Shown here piece by piece: positions 24,578-32,066 of a DNA stretch of 38,584 nucleotides. Within the stretch, counting starts at the first letter, position 1. Each line of letters begins with the position of its first letter. The notes below the pieces were generated by a model that saw only the letters and a program-made list of their open reading frames with translations, made no database searches and had not been told where the DNA came from. The position numbers and the translations under genes are program-made. Origin of the DNA: JAICTV01 sp035634055 (GTDB taxonomy: Bacteria > Planctomycetota > Phycisphaerae > Tepidisphaerales > Tepidisphaeraceae); assembly GCA_035634055.1 (NCBI GenBank), contig DASQDR010000138.1, positions 1 through 38,584 of the forward strand, written 5' to 3'.

Positions 24578-25774
24578 TCAGCGGCCCCGGCCTGCGATGG
24601 GGGCGGTGGTCGCGGCGGGGGGCGCGGATCGGGTTTCGTCGCGCAGCAGGGCGGTGGCGCACCACAACACCGGGGCTTGGCCGTGCATGTCGCCGGTGAT
24701 GCGGCGGCGGTCGAGGTAGAACTGGCGGTCGTTCCTCTTGTTGGTTCCCTCGCACACCTCGCGCACGTCGCCGTCGGGCTCGATGTAGTCCGTCAGCGCC
24801 ATCCACCCCCTGCGCGCGGCGGGGCCGTAGGTCTTGGCGTCGAGCCAGCCGTTCTTTACGCCGGTGATGAAGGCGAAGGTGAACATGCCGGTGCAGCTCG
24901 TCTCGGGCCAGGCCTGCGGGTCGTCGATGAGCTGGCGCCACATGCCGCTCTTGTCCTGGTGCTTCAGCAGCGCCGCCATCATGAGGTGATACCCCTTCAT
25001 GATGCGGGGGCGGTCGGGGTGATCGGCCGGGAGGTCGCGGAGCAGCTCCGCCATGCCCGCCGCCACCCACCCGTCGCCGCGGCCCCAGAAGAACGGGACG
25101 TCGGGCGCGTGGAAGAACAGCCCGTTGGGGCGCTGCAGCTCGTCGAGGTAAAGCACCATTTCCTTGGCCGCGCGGTCGAGGTACGCGCGGTCGCCGGTAG
25201 CGCGGTACGCCTGCGCCTGCGCGGCGGTGATCATGTACATGTCGTCGATCCACAGGCGGGTCTGCCAGGTGAATCCCTTGCGCGCCCACTCGTGCGCCTG
25301 CGGCTGCGTGGTGCCGCGGCCGGTGGGCTGGCCCCACTGGCCGTCCACCATCGGCTTGGCCAGGTCGAGGTAGCGCTGCTCGCGCGTCTGCATGTAGAGC
25401 TCGAGGGGGACGGCGGCGAAGACGGTGTTATCGACGTGGTCGGGCGGCGGGATCATGTTCCGCCGCTCGCCCAGCAGCGGCTGGAAGCGGGCGACGAGCT
25501 GCTGGCGCAGCGCGTCGTCGTTGGTCTGCTTGGCGAAGGTGAGCGCGCCGTACCAGGTGCAGACCTCCGGGTAGATGACCCGCCGCGGCGGGCGGGCGTG
25601 CGGCGCGTTTTGGTACGGGACCTCCAGGAAGCGCTGCGCCACGCGCTGCCCGACCTCGCGCGGCGACTTGCCCTCGGGCCACTCGTTGAACACCGAGGAC
25701 TTGGCGCCGCGGCTCGACGCGCAGGCGGAGAGCAGCAGGAGGGCCGACACGATCACCAGTGACCGACGTAGCAT
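24578..25774 (-). CDS. GH88/GH105-type unsaturated glucuronyl/rhamnogalacturonyl hydrolase, lipoprotein
   Basis: A 398-residue exported enzyme that would cleave the unsaturated uronic acid left at the non-reducing end by a polysaccharide lyase. The N-terminus is a lipoprotein signal, MLRRSLVIVSALLLLSACASS, with the lipobox cysteine at residue 18. The (alpha/alpha)6-barrel domain shows TWQTRLWIDDMYMITAAQAQAY, with the probable catalytic Asp pair, then FFWGRGDGWVAAGMAELL (the RGxGW signature) and SCTGMFTFAFITGVKNGWLD. Length is typical of the YteR family. It has its own good promoter (25805-25832) and an AAAGGTGG ribosome binding site. It may trim the glycan made here, or act on food polysaccharide; the sequence does not decide. 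Confidence 0.85.
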   Translation of the reverse strand: MLRRSLVIVSALLLLSACASSRGAKSSVFNEWPEGKSPREVGQRVAQRFLEVPYQNAPHARPPRRVIYPEVCTWYGALTFAKQTNDDALRQQLVARFQPLLGERRNMIPPPDHVDNTVFAAVPLELYMQTREQRYLDLAKPMVDGQWGQPTGRGTTQPQAHEWARKGFTWQTRLWIDDMYMITAAQAQAYRATGDRAYLDRAAKEMVLYLDELQRPNGLFFHAPDVPFFWGRGDGWVAAGMAELLRDLPADHPDRPRIMKGYHLMMAALLKHQDKSGMWRQLIDDPQAWPETSCTGMFTFAFITGVKNGWLDAKTYGPAARRGWMALTDYIEPDGDVREVCEGTNKRNDRQFYLDRRRITGDMHGQAPVLWCATALLRDETRSAPPAATTAPIAGRGR

Positions 25775-25804
25775 GCGCGTGCCACCTTTCCGGGGAAAAA
25801 TTGG

Positions 25805-25832
25805 AACATAACGGCGGTCGCGACGGTGTCAA
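25805..25832 (-). promoter_or_regulatory. Sigma-70-type promoter of the GH105 gene
   Basis: On the minus strand TTGACA (25832-25827) is followed after 16 bp by TATGTT (25810-25805). Transcription would start near 25798 and give a leader of about 24 nt that contains the ribosome binding site. It is the best promoter match in the window. Confidence 0.55.
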
Positions 25833-25920
25833 CGCGGGGAACGATCCGGCGCGCCAACGCGAGCGAGGAGGCCCGTCAGTCCCTTCATCGATCCTCCGCT
25901 CTCCCACGCTGCCGCCGGCT

Positions 25921-27990
25921 TCACTCCTCCTCCGCCCTCGGCTTGAACTGCGCCGCGACCTGTTGTTGGACCTGCGGGGGCACAGGGTCGTAGTGGCTGA
26001 GCTCCATCGAGAAGCTGCCCTGCCCGCCGGTGACGCTCTTTAGCTGGGACTGGTACTGCATGACTTCGGAGAGCGGCGCCTGCGCCTTCACCTGGGCCAT
26101 GCCGCCGGGGAGGATGTCGGTTCCCTGGATGCGGCCGCGCTTGCCGGAGAGGTCGCCGGTGATCGTGCCCATCTTGTCCTCGGGCACCACCACTTCCATG
26201 TTGACGATCGGCTCGAGCAGGACGGGCTTGGCCTTCATGACGGCGTCGCGGAAGGCGAGCTTGCCGGCGGTGCGGAAGGCGACCTCCTTGCTGTCGACCG
26301 GGTGGTGCTTGCCGTCGGTGATGGCGACGCGCACGTCCTGGAGCGGGTAGCCGGCGACGACGCCCTGATCGATCAGGTCGTGGATGCCTTTCTCCACCGC
26401 CGGGATGAACTGCCCGGGGATGGTCCCGCCGAAGACCTCGTTGACGATCTCCAGCCCGCTGCCGCCGTTGGCCTTGCGGTGGGTGGATTCCTCTTCCAGC
26501 GGCTCGACGCGCAGGAAGACCTCGCCGAACTGCCCGGCGCCGCCGGTCTGCTTCTTGTGGCGGTGGTGCCCGTCGGCCTTCATCTGGATGGTCTCTCGAT
26601 AGGCGATCTTCGGCGGCTTGGTGTCGACGGTGAGCCCGCGGTTCTTCAGCTTCTCCAGCACCAGCCGCAGGTGCAGCTCGCCGAGCCCGTTGATGACCAC
26701 CTCGTGGGTCTGGCGGTCGGTGTGCCACTTAAAGGTCGGGTCTTCCTCCGAGATCTTGGTGAGCAGTCCCGACAGCTTCTGCTCGTCGCCGCGCGCCTTG
26801 GGGGTGATGGCCAGCCCGTACATCGGCGTCGGGAAGCTCAGCGGGCGCAGGTGGACGCTGTCGAGGGCGTGGTCGTCGTGCAGCACGTCGTTGGGGTGGA
26901 TGTCCTCAATCTTGGCGACCGCGCCGATGTCGCCGGCGACGATCTCGCTCACCTCCTTGTGCTCCTTCCCTTGCAGGTGGAACACGTGCCCGAGCTTGAT
27001 CGCCTTCTTGTTGTGGCCGATGAAGACCTGCGACTGCCCGGAGACCTTCCCCTGGTGCACGCGGAAGAGGGCGAGCTTGCCGACAAACGGGTCGCTGGTC
27101 ACCTTGAACACGTGCGCCAGCAGCGGGCGCGAGGCGTCGTTCTTGTATTCGAAGGGGCGCTCGTTCTCGCCCTCGCCGCTCATGAACGGCTCGGGGTTGC
27201 CCTCCTCGGGCGACGGGAAGTGCCGCGCGATCGCGTCGAGCATCTCGCTGACCCCCACGCCGCTCTTGGCGTCGCAGAACAGGATCGGCACCACGTGCCC
27301 CTCGTCCATGGCGCGCTCGAACGGCGCGTGCAGCGCGTTGTAGTCCGGCTCCTCGCCGCCGAGGTACTTCTCCATCAGGTTCTCGTCCATCTCCACGATC
27401 GAGTCGAGCATGGCGGCGTGGCAGCGGCGGACGGTGTCGAAGTCGGCATCGCCCTCGGTGTTCAGCAGGCACTCGACGACCGCCTTGCCACCCTGGCTCG
27501 GGAGGTTGATCGGCAGGCACTCCGGGCCGAAGGTCTGCCGCACCTTCTCCACCAGCCCGGGCAGGTCCACCTCCGGCGAGTCGATCTTGTTGATCACGAT
27601 CGCGCGCGGGAGGTTCTGCGCCTTGGCGGCCTCCCAGATGCGGCGGGTGACGACCTCGATGCCGGCGGTGGCGTTGATGACGATGGCGACGGTCTCCACC
27701 GCGGGCAAGCAGGCGATGGCGGCGCCGATCAGGTCCGGCGAGCCGGGGGCGTCGATCAGGTTGATGCGCTTGCCCTGGTGGTCCAGGTGCAGGAGGGCGG
27801 AGTAGATCGAGTGCCTGTGCTCCTTCTCCTCCTTCTCGAAATCACTCAGGCTCGAGCCGTCGAGGACCGACGGCCTGTGCTTGACGGTGCCGCTGGCGAA
27901 GAGCAGGGCGTCGGCGAGCGTGGTCTTGCCCGACCCGCCGTGCCCGGCCAACAGGACGTTTCTGAGGTCACCGGTTGTGTAGGAAGCCAT
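25921..27990 (-). CDS. EF-G-like translational GTPase (EF-G2 type)
   Basis: A 689-residue protein with the full EF-G domain order. G1 is GHGGSGKTT (residues 16-24) instead of the canonical AHIDAGKTT. G3 is DAPGSPD (80-86), where EF-G has DTPGHVD, so the catalytic-type His is replaced by Ser84. G4 is NKID (134-137). Domain II includes LAHVFKVTSDPFVGKLALFRVHQGKV, domain III GLGELHLRLVLEKLKNRG, and domain IV GGAGQFGEVFLRVEP; the C-terminus reads QLKSVTGGQGSFSMELSHY. These changes match the EF-G2 subfamily rather than FusA, whose role is unsettled. The ATG at 27990 has GAGGAG at 8 nt. It is divergent from the LEPR/RTX gene array. Confidence 0.88.
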   Translation of the reverse strand: MASYTTGDLRNVLLAGHGGSGKTTLADALLFASGTVKHRPSVLDGSSLSDFEKEEKEHRHSIYSALLHLDHQGKRINLIDAPGSPDLIGAAIACLPAVETVAIVINATAGIEVVTRRIWEAAKAQNLPRAIVINKIDSPEVDLPGLVEKVRQTFGPECLPINLPSQGGKAVVECLLNTEGDADFDTVRRCHAAMLDSIVEMDENLMEKYLGGEEPDYNALHAPFERAMDEGHVVPILFCDAKSGVGVSEMLDAIARHFPSPEEGNPEPFMSGEGENERPFEYKNDASRPLLAHVFKVTSDPFVGKLALFRVHQGKVSGQSQVFIGHNKKAIKLGHVFHLQGKEHKEVSEIVAGDIGAVAKIEDIHPNDVLHDDHALDSVHLRPLSFPTPMYGLAITPKARGDEQKLSGLLTKISEEDPTFKWHTDRQTHEVVINGLGELHLRLVLEKLKNRGLTVDTKPPKIAYRETIQMKADGHHRHKKQTGGAGQFGEVFLRVEPLEEESTHRKANGGSGLEIVNEVFGGTIPGQFIPAVEKGIHDLIDQGVVAGYPLQDVRVAITDGKHHPVDSKEVAFRTAGKLAFRDAVMKAKPVLLEPIVNMEVVVPEDKMGTITGDLSGKRGRIQGTDILPGGMAQVKAQAPLSEVMQYQSQLKSVTGGQGSFSMELSHYDPVPPQVQQQVAAQFKPRAEEE

Positions 27991-28468
27991 GTGCGGAACT
28001 CCTCGCGTTGCCATGCGCCGCCGCCCGCCGCCGCGTTGGCGACGAGGCGGGGCGAGAACAGGGCCGGGCGCCGCATGACCGCGACCCGCCGCGAGGGTCC
28101 CGCCGGGTCCGCCGCGCGCGCGTGTCAAGGGGCGAGACGCGCGGGCGCGGGGGGCGGCGGGGCCGGGGCGAGCCATCCGTTGAGGGGAGTCAGCAACGCC
28201 TGCCGGAACGCCGCTGAGTCTAGCGGCAGCCCGCGCGTCCCGAAAGACTTATCCATCCCCCCACGCCGCGCCGCGCACCGAGCGTGCGCCGCCGACTGCC
28301 CCGCGCGCGGGCGGGTGGCCCGCTGGCGCGATGGGTGGAATGTTTTTCGTGCAGCGGGCGTCTCTTGTGCCCGGCGGGCGCGGCGGGTTCGGCCCGGCCT
28401 GGACGGCATCTCTTGCCCAGCCGATCAGAGGGAAGAAATCGCCGCCCGCGGGCCTCTACTGCATTACC
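27991..28468. other. Divergent intergenic region, EF-G2 gene to LEPR/RTX array
   Basis: This 478-bp spacer must carry the promoters of both divergent units, but I see no strong -10/-35 pair. It contains the EF-G2 ribosome binding site next to 27990 and GC-rich inverted repeats such as CCCGCGCGCGGG near 28305. A frame open from 28331 runs into the first array gene and would add 46 residues without clear export features. Confidence 0.4.
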
Positions 28469-29275
28469 ATGAACGTCGAACCGCTCGAATCCCGCAGGCT
28501 GCTGGCCAGCACGCTCCCGCCGACCTTTGTCCCCTCCTCGCGCTTCGTCATTCAGCAGGACGGGGCGGTCAATTTCCAGCACAACCCCATCATGCTGGAG
28601 CCGGCGGGCGACGAAAGCATCCACCTCACCCGCCGCGGCACGCTGGTCATCCACGGCACCACAGGCGACGACTACCTTCACGTCCGTCAGATCCAGGACG
28701 ATTTCACCATCGAGCGGAGGCCGGGCAAGGGGCCGACCGTTGTTACGAAGTTCAATTTCGAAAACGTTAAGCGCATCCTGATCGAGGGGGCGGCCGGCGA
28801 CGACTACCTCCAGGTCAGCCTCGTCGATGACCGGCCCGTCACCCTCACGGGCCAGAACGGAAACGACGTGCTGATCGCCGGGCGCGGCGACACGCTGGTC
28901 GGCGGCGACGGCGACGACAAGCTGGTCGCGGCGATCCAGGGGAAGCTACCGGAGCTGAAGGAAGGGGAGGAGTTGCCGGTGCCGGGTCGCGCGTCGCTGC
29001 TCCAGGGCGGGGCCGGGCGCGACCGGCTCTACGCGACGCCCATCGACCTCGTGCACGGCGGCGGGGGCGGCGGGGACCGCGCGGTCGTCACCGTCACCGT
29101 GGTCGACGACGCGCTGCCGCCGCTGGGCGACGAGCCCGGCCCGTACGCGCAGCAGCGCTTCGGCGAACGCGCGGTCGGCATCGAGTCCTTCGCCACCGAG
29201 CGCACGCTGGTCAAGGTCACGATCGACAGCCAGGGCCGAACTCAGTACTCGTTCGAGCCGCCGGTGGCCGGGTGA
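28469..29275 (+). CDS. LEPR-motif, RTX-like repeat protein 1
   Basis: A 268-residue protein starting MNVEPLESRRLLAS, the planctomycete N-terminal LEPR-XLL-type sorting motif. It then shows the shared blocks of the array: RRGTLVIHGTTGDDYLHV, VKRILIEGAAGDDYLQV, LTGQNGNDVLIAGRGDTLVGGDGDDKLVA and LLQGGAGRDRLYA (RTX-like GGxGxDxLx nonapeptides that bind calcium in other proteins), ending with RFGERAVGIESFATE. No classical hydrophobic signal peptide or membrane anchor is present. The ATG at 28469 has no good ribosome binding site; an earlier in-frame start at 28331 or 28340 is possible. First gene of four paralogues. Function unknown. Confidence 0.75.
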   Translation: MNVEPLESRRLLASTLPPTFVPSSRFVIQQDGAVNFQHNPIMLEPAGDESIHLTRRGTLVIHGTTGDDYLHVRQIQDDFTIERRPGKGPTVVTKFNFENVKRILIEGAAGDDYLQVSLVDDRPVTLTGQNGNDVLIAGRGDTLVGGDGDDKLVAAIQGKLPELKEGEELPVPGRASLLQGGAGRDRLYATPIDLVHGGGGGGDRAVVTVTVVDDALPPLGDEPGPYAQQRFGERAVGIESFATERTLVKVTIDSQGRTQYSFEPPVAG

Positions 29276-29315
29276 ACATGTCCGCACCATCGATTTCGAG
29301 CAGAGGAGGCGCATC

Positions 29316-30173
29316 GTGAGGTCCACTCGTCAATCGAATCTTGCATCCCGTCCCGCCGCCGCCCGCAGCGCCGCTGCCGCCATCGAGACGCTCGAGTCCC
29401 GGCGGCTGCTCAGCACCGCCGCGCTGGCGTCATCGTTCGGTGAAGGCGCCACGCCTGCGTCGGTTTCCATCGAAGGCCAGTATCTCGTCATATACCTTGA
29501 AGGTGGAGGTTCCCTGACGCGGACCGGCACGCTGGTGGTCAAGGGCACCGCCGAGGGTGAGAGCATCGCCGTGACGCGCGACGGCGACTTCGTCCGCGTC
29601 CAACGGCGGTTCGGCTCGAACGTCTTCGGCACCTCGCAGCACGCCGGGAAGGTCAAGCGCATCCTGGTAGAGGCCGGCGGCGGCGACGACCGCGTCCACA
29701 TCGCGCGCGACGTGCTGGAGCGCGTGACCGTCGTCGGCGGGGCGGGCGACGATCGCATTGACGGAAACAACGGCTCTACCCTAATCGGCGGCGGGGGCAA
29801 CGACCGCCTGTTCGTCCCGGACTTCGTCAGCTTCACGGTTGATGCCGCCGACCCGGAATCGCCCGCCGCCGTTGAGGCGGGGCTGGCGACGCGGATCTCA
29901 ATGTCGGCCGGGCCGTCGTTCCTCTCCGGTGGCGACGGCGACGACGTGCTGATCGCCCGCGCCGCCGACCACCTGACCGGCGGCCGCGGCAACGACATGG
30001 CCTACCAGCACATCGCCTACCTCCAGGGCACCGCCGCGCCCGCCGCCCCGTCGCCGGAGCAGGCGCGCGCCAACTTCGGCGAGCGCGCCGTCGGCATCGA
30101 ATCCTTCGGCGGGATCGGCGAGGCGGTCGCCGGGGTCACCGAGTTGATCACGAAGTACTACACCACCGGCTAG
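29316..30173 (+). CDS. LEPR-motif, RTX-like repeat protein 2
   Basis: A 285-residue paralogue. An Ala/Arg/Ser-rich leader of about 25 residues precedes LESRRLLST. The common blocks follow: RTGTLVVKGTAEGESIAV, VKRILVEAGGGDDRVHI, VVGGAGDDRIDGNNGSTLIGGGGNDRLFV, FLSGGDGDDVLIARAADHLTGGRGNDMAY, and the C-terminal NFGERAVGIESFG. GTG at 29316 is the start, supported by AGAGGAGG seven bases upstream. The gap to the preceding gene is 40 bp, so co-transcription is likely. The Gly/Asp repeats suggest calcium-dependent folding outside the cytoplasm, which is inference. Confidence 0.78.
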   Translation: MRSTRQSNLASRPAAARSAAAAIETLESRRLLSTAALASSFGEGATPASVSIEGQYLVIYLEGGGSLTRTGTLVVKGTAEGESIAVTRDGDFVRVQRRFGSNVFGTSQHAGKVKRILVEAGGGDDRVHIARDVLERVTVVGGAGDDRIDGNNGSTLIGGGGNDRLFVPDFVSFTVDAADPESPAAVEAGLATRISMSAGPSFLSGGDGDDVLIARAADHLTGGRGNDMAYQHIAYLQGTAAPAAPSPEQARANFGERAVGIESFGGIGEAVAGVTELITKYYTTG

Positions 30174-30208
30174 CGCCCGCTCGCGGTGCGCATCGGAACG
30201 GGAGCAAC

Positions 30209-30961
30209 ATGATCGAACAACTGGAACCGCGTCGCCTCTTCAGCGCCGCCGCCGGTGACGCCTTGTGGATCGGCACCGCCCCAACCGTGCCGATCGGGGA
30301 GGCGCCGCCGATCATCCACTACACCAACAGCGTGACCGGGCGCGTGACCGCGCGCGGCACGCTGGTCGTCCGCGGAACGATCTACGACGACGTGATCGGC
30401 GTGGAGCGCACCGGCGAAGGGCGCATCGTCGTCAGCGGCCGCACCCTTGAGCAGAACGTATCGTTCGCGTTCGACGCCTCGCGGGTGAAGCGGGTGTTAA
30501 TCGCGTCCTCCGATGGCGATGACCGCGTGGGCGTCGCTCGCGACATCGACCTGCGCTGCACGCTGGCGGGCGGGGGCGGGAACGACATCCTCGGCGGCAG
30601 CGCCGGCGACACGATCATCGGCGGCGCCGGCAACGACCGACTCGTCGCCCAGCCGATCGCCCCACGGGTGCGCGGCGAGGTGGTCACGCCGATCTTCGCC
30701 CGCGAGGGTCACGCCGTCCTCACCGGCGGGGCGGGCAACGACGTGCTCGTCGCGGCCGAGATCGACACCGTCTCCGGCGGCGCGGGCGAGGACGCCGTCA
30801 CGCTCCACAGCTTCCGCTCGGACGTCGGCTTGCAGGTCGCCTTCGATCCCGAAGACTACGCCCGCAACCATTTCGGCCCGCGCGCCAGCGGCATCGAGCG
30901 CTTCGGCACGCACGTGGAGGTCCTGCGCAACGACTTCTTCGTTGCCCACGGAGAATGGTAA
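30209..30961 (+). CDS. LEPR-motif, RTX-like repeat protein 3
   Basis: A 250-residue paralogue starting MIEQLEPRRLFSA, the closest of the four to the canonical LEPR motif. It is followed by ARGTLVVRGTIYDDVIGVERT, VKRVLIASSDGDDRVGVAR, LAGGGGNDILGGSAGDTIIGGAGNDRLVA, VLTGGAGNDVLVAAEIDTVSGGAGEDAV, and the C-terminal NHFGPRASGIERFG. ATG at 30209 has GGGAG upstream. Its TAA stop is immediately followed by the ATG of the fourth paralogue with no spacer, a strong sign of one operon. Without a hydrophobic signal, export would depend on the LEPR motif or another route. Confidence 0.78.
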   Translation: MIEQLEPRRLFSAAAGDALWIGTAPTVPIGEAPPIIHYTNSVTGRVTARGTLVVRGTIYDDVIGVERTGEGRIVVSGRTLEQNVSFAFDASRVKRVLIASSDGDDRVGVARDIDLRCTLAGGGGNDILGGSAGDTIIGGAGNDRLVAQPIAPRVRGEVVTPIFAREGHAVLTGGAGNDVLVAAEIDTVSGGAGEDAVTLHSFRSDVGLQVAFDPEDYARNHFGPRASGIERFGTHVEVLRNDFFVAHGEW

Positions 30962-31645
30962 ATGATCGCCACCATTGAGGTCCTCGAAGGTCGCCGGCTG
31001 CTCAGCACCGATTTCCAGGTGGACTTGGACGTCGTCCCCTTTCAGGCGGCGTCGGTCACGGTCACGAGCCGCGGCACGATGGTCGTCAAGTGCACCGCCG
31101 CGCACGACGTGGTGTCGATCCGCAGGGAGGGGAACTCCTACGCGGTCGACGCCTTGTCCTCCGATCGCATCCTGCGCAGCACCAACGGCGTGAAGCGAAT
31201 CCTGGTGGAATCGGGCGCAGGCAACGACCGCGTCGGCATCGACGCGAGCGTGGCCGTCCCGGTCACGGTGGCGGGCGGCGGCGGCAACGACAAGCTCACC
31301 GCCACGCCCGGCGACGTCCTGATCGGCGGCGCGGGCAACGACGTGCTGTTCATCGCCGTCCCCAGGTTCGAAACGCTAGACGCGCGCGAGCTCGCCGGCG
31401 GGGACAAGACGATCACCTACCACAGCACCGGGATCGGTTTGAGCGTTCTCTCCGGCGGCGCGGGCGACGACCTGCTCGTCAGTTGGGCGCAGGACAGCTT
31501 CATCGGCGGCAAGGGCAACGACACCGCCCGGCTGTTCGATCCCAACACCCCGGTCTTCACGGACGCTGGCGGAACCCTCAACCCCACGAAGCTGAGCGGC
31601 ATCGAGCGCCAGATCAACCTCGGCGACACCGCGGTCGTGGATTAG
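30962..31645 (+). CDS. LEPR-motif, RTX-like repeat protein 4
   Basis: A 227-residue paralogue, MIATIEVLEGRRLLST, then SRGTMVVKCTAAHDVVSIRR, VKRILVESGAGNDRVGIDA, VAGGGGNDKLTATPGDVLIGGAGNDVLFIA, VLSGGAGDDLLVSWAQDSFIGGKGNDTARL, and a degenerate C-terminal block LSGIERQINLGD. It is the shortest and has lost most of the ERAVGIESF ending. It begins directly at the third gene's stop. The last 270 bp are overlapped on the other strand by the frame of the DUF2917-like gene. The repeat and motif evidence makes this strand the coding one in the overlap. Confidence 0.75.
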   Translation: MIATIEVLEGRRLLSTDFQVDLDVVPFQAASVTVTSRGTMVVKCTAAHDVVSIRREGNSYAVDALSSDRILRSTNGVKRILVESGAGNDRVGIDASVAVPVTVAGGGGNDKLTATPGDVLIGGAGNDVLFIAVPRFETLDARELAGGDKTITYHSTGIGLSVLSGGAGDDLLVSWAQDSFIGGKGNDTARLFDPNTPVFTDAGGTLNPTKLSGIERQINLGDTAVVD

Positions 31646-31978
31646 TCGGCCGGGCCAGGCCGTCGTGATGCGCACGACCGCCTCACCGTCGCCGAGCGAC
31701 TGCACGACCAGCCTGGCCTTCCGCGACCGCCCCGCGTCGGGCGCGCGGTGCAGCGTGGTCCGCTCACCGGCGCGCAGCACGATGTCCTGGGCCGCGCCCT
31801 CCAGCGTCACCCAGGCGGTCCCTTCCAGGCAGCGAAGGGTCACGTCCCCCGCGGCCGAGCCCGCGCCGATCAATAGCCCCTTGGCCTGGCCGCGGGCGAC
31901 GCGGATCGCGGTACGCTGCTCCGCGCCACCGCCATCTGCCGCCAGGGCGCCGACGTTCTCGCAGTAGCAGGTTTCCAT
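31376..31978 (-). CDS. DUF2917-like protein with antisense-overlapping tail
   Basis: The first 110 codons (31978 to about 31646) encode a small protein resembling DUF2917 domains: RVARGQAKGLLIGAGSAAGDVTLRCLEGTAWVTLEGAAQDIVLRAGERTTLH and then a strand-rich VVQSLGDGEAVVRIT. DUF2917 has a cupin-like look and no known function. No stop codon follows, so the frame runs on for 90 residues antisense to array gene 4 and ends at 31376. That tail (HDRGVAEVDLALDAA and onward) has no domain character. Either the overlap is genuine or the natural stop has been lost. It is divergent from the MocR-type gene, an arrangement I recall for DUF2917 genes elsewhere. Confidence 0.6.
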   Translation of the reverse strand: METCYCENVGALAADGGGAEQRTAIRVARGQAKGLLIGAGSAAGDVTLRCLEGTAWVTLEGAAQDIVLRAGERTTLHRAPDAGRSRKARLVVQSLGDGEAVVRITTAWPGRLIHDRGVAEVDLALDAAQLRGVEGSASVREDRGVGIEQPGGVVALAADEAVLRPTDEQVVARAAGENAQTDPGAVVGDRLVPAGELARV

Positions 31979-32023
31979 GCCCCTACTATCGCATCGCGCG
32001 CGGCGCCAGTACAGATTCAGTGC

Positions 32024-32065
32024 TTGCGAATTGTGACCATTACAGTTATCCTGGCGCGCAACTGT
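32024..32065 (+). promoter_or_regulatory. Promoter and inverted repeat before the MocR-type gene
   Basis: TTGCGA (32024-32029), 17 bp, TATCCT (32047-32052) form a plausible sigma-70 promoter, with transcription starting about 8 bp before the ATG. ACAGTT (32042-32047) and AACTGT (32060-32065) are an inverted repeat around the expected start point; its outer flanks match in seven of eight bases. It would be a fitting site for autoregulation. Confidence 0.35.
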
Positions 32066-32066
32066 T

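Noticed and set aside
28331..28468. N-terminal extension of the first LEPR/RTX gene
   Set aside because: It is open but has no ribosome binding site and no export signal, and the paralogues place the LEPR motif within the first 5-26 residues. Kept as a possible alternative start only.
26302..28770. 822-codon plus-strand open frame opposite the EF-G2 gene
   Set aside because: Antisense shadow; the minus strand carries all EF-G domains and a ribosome binding site.
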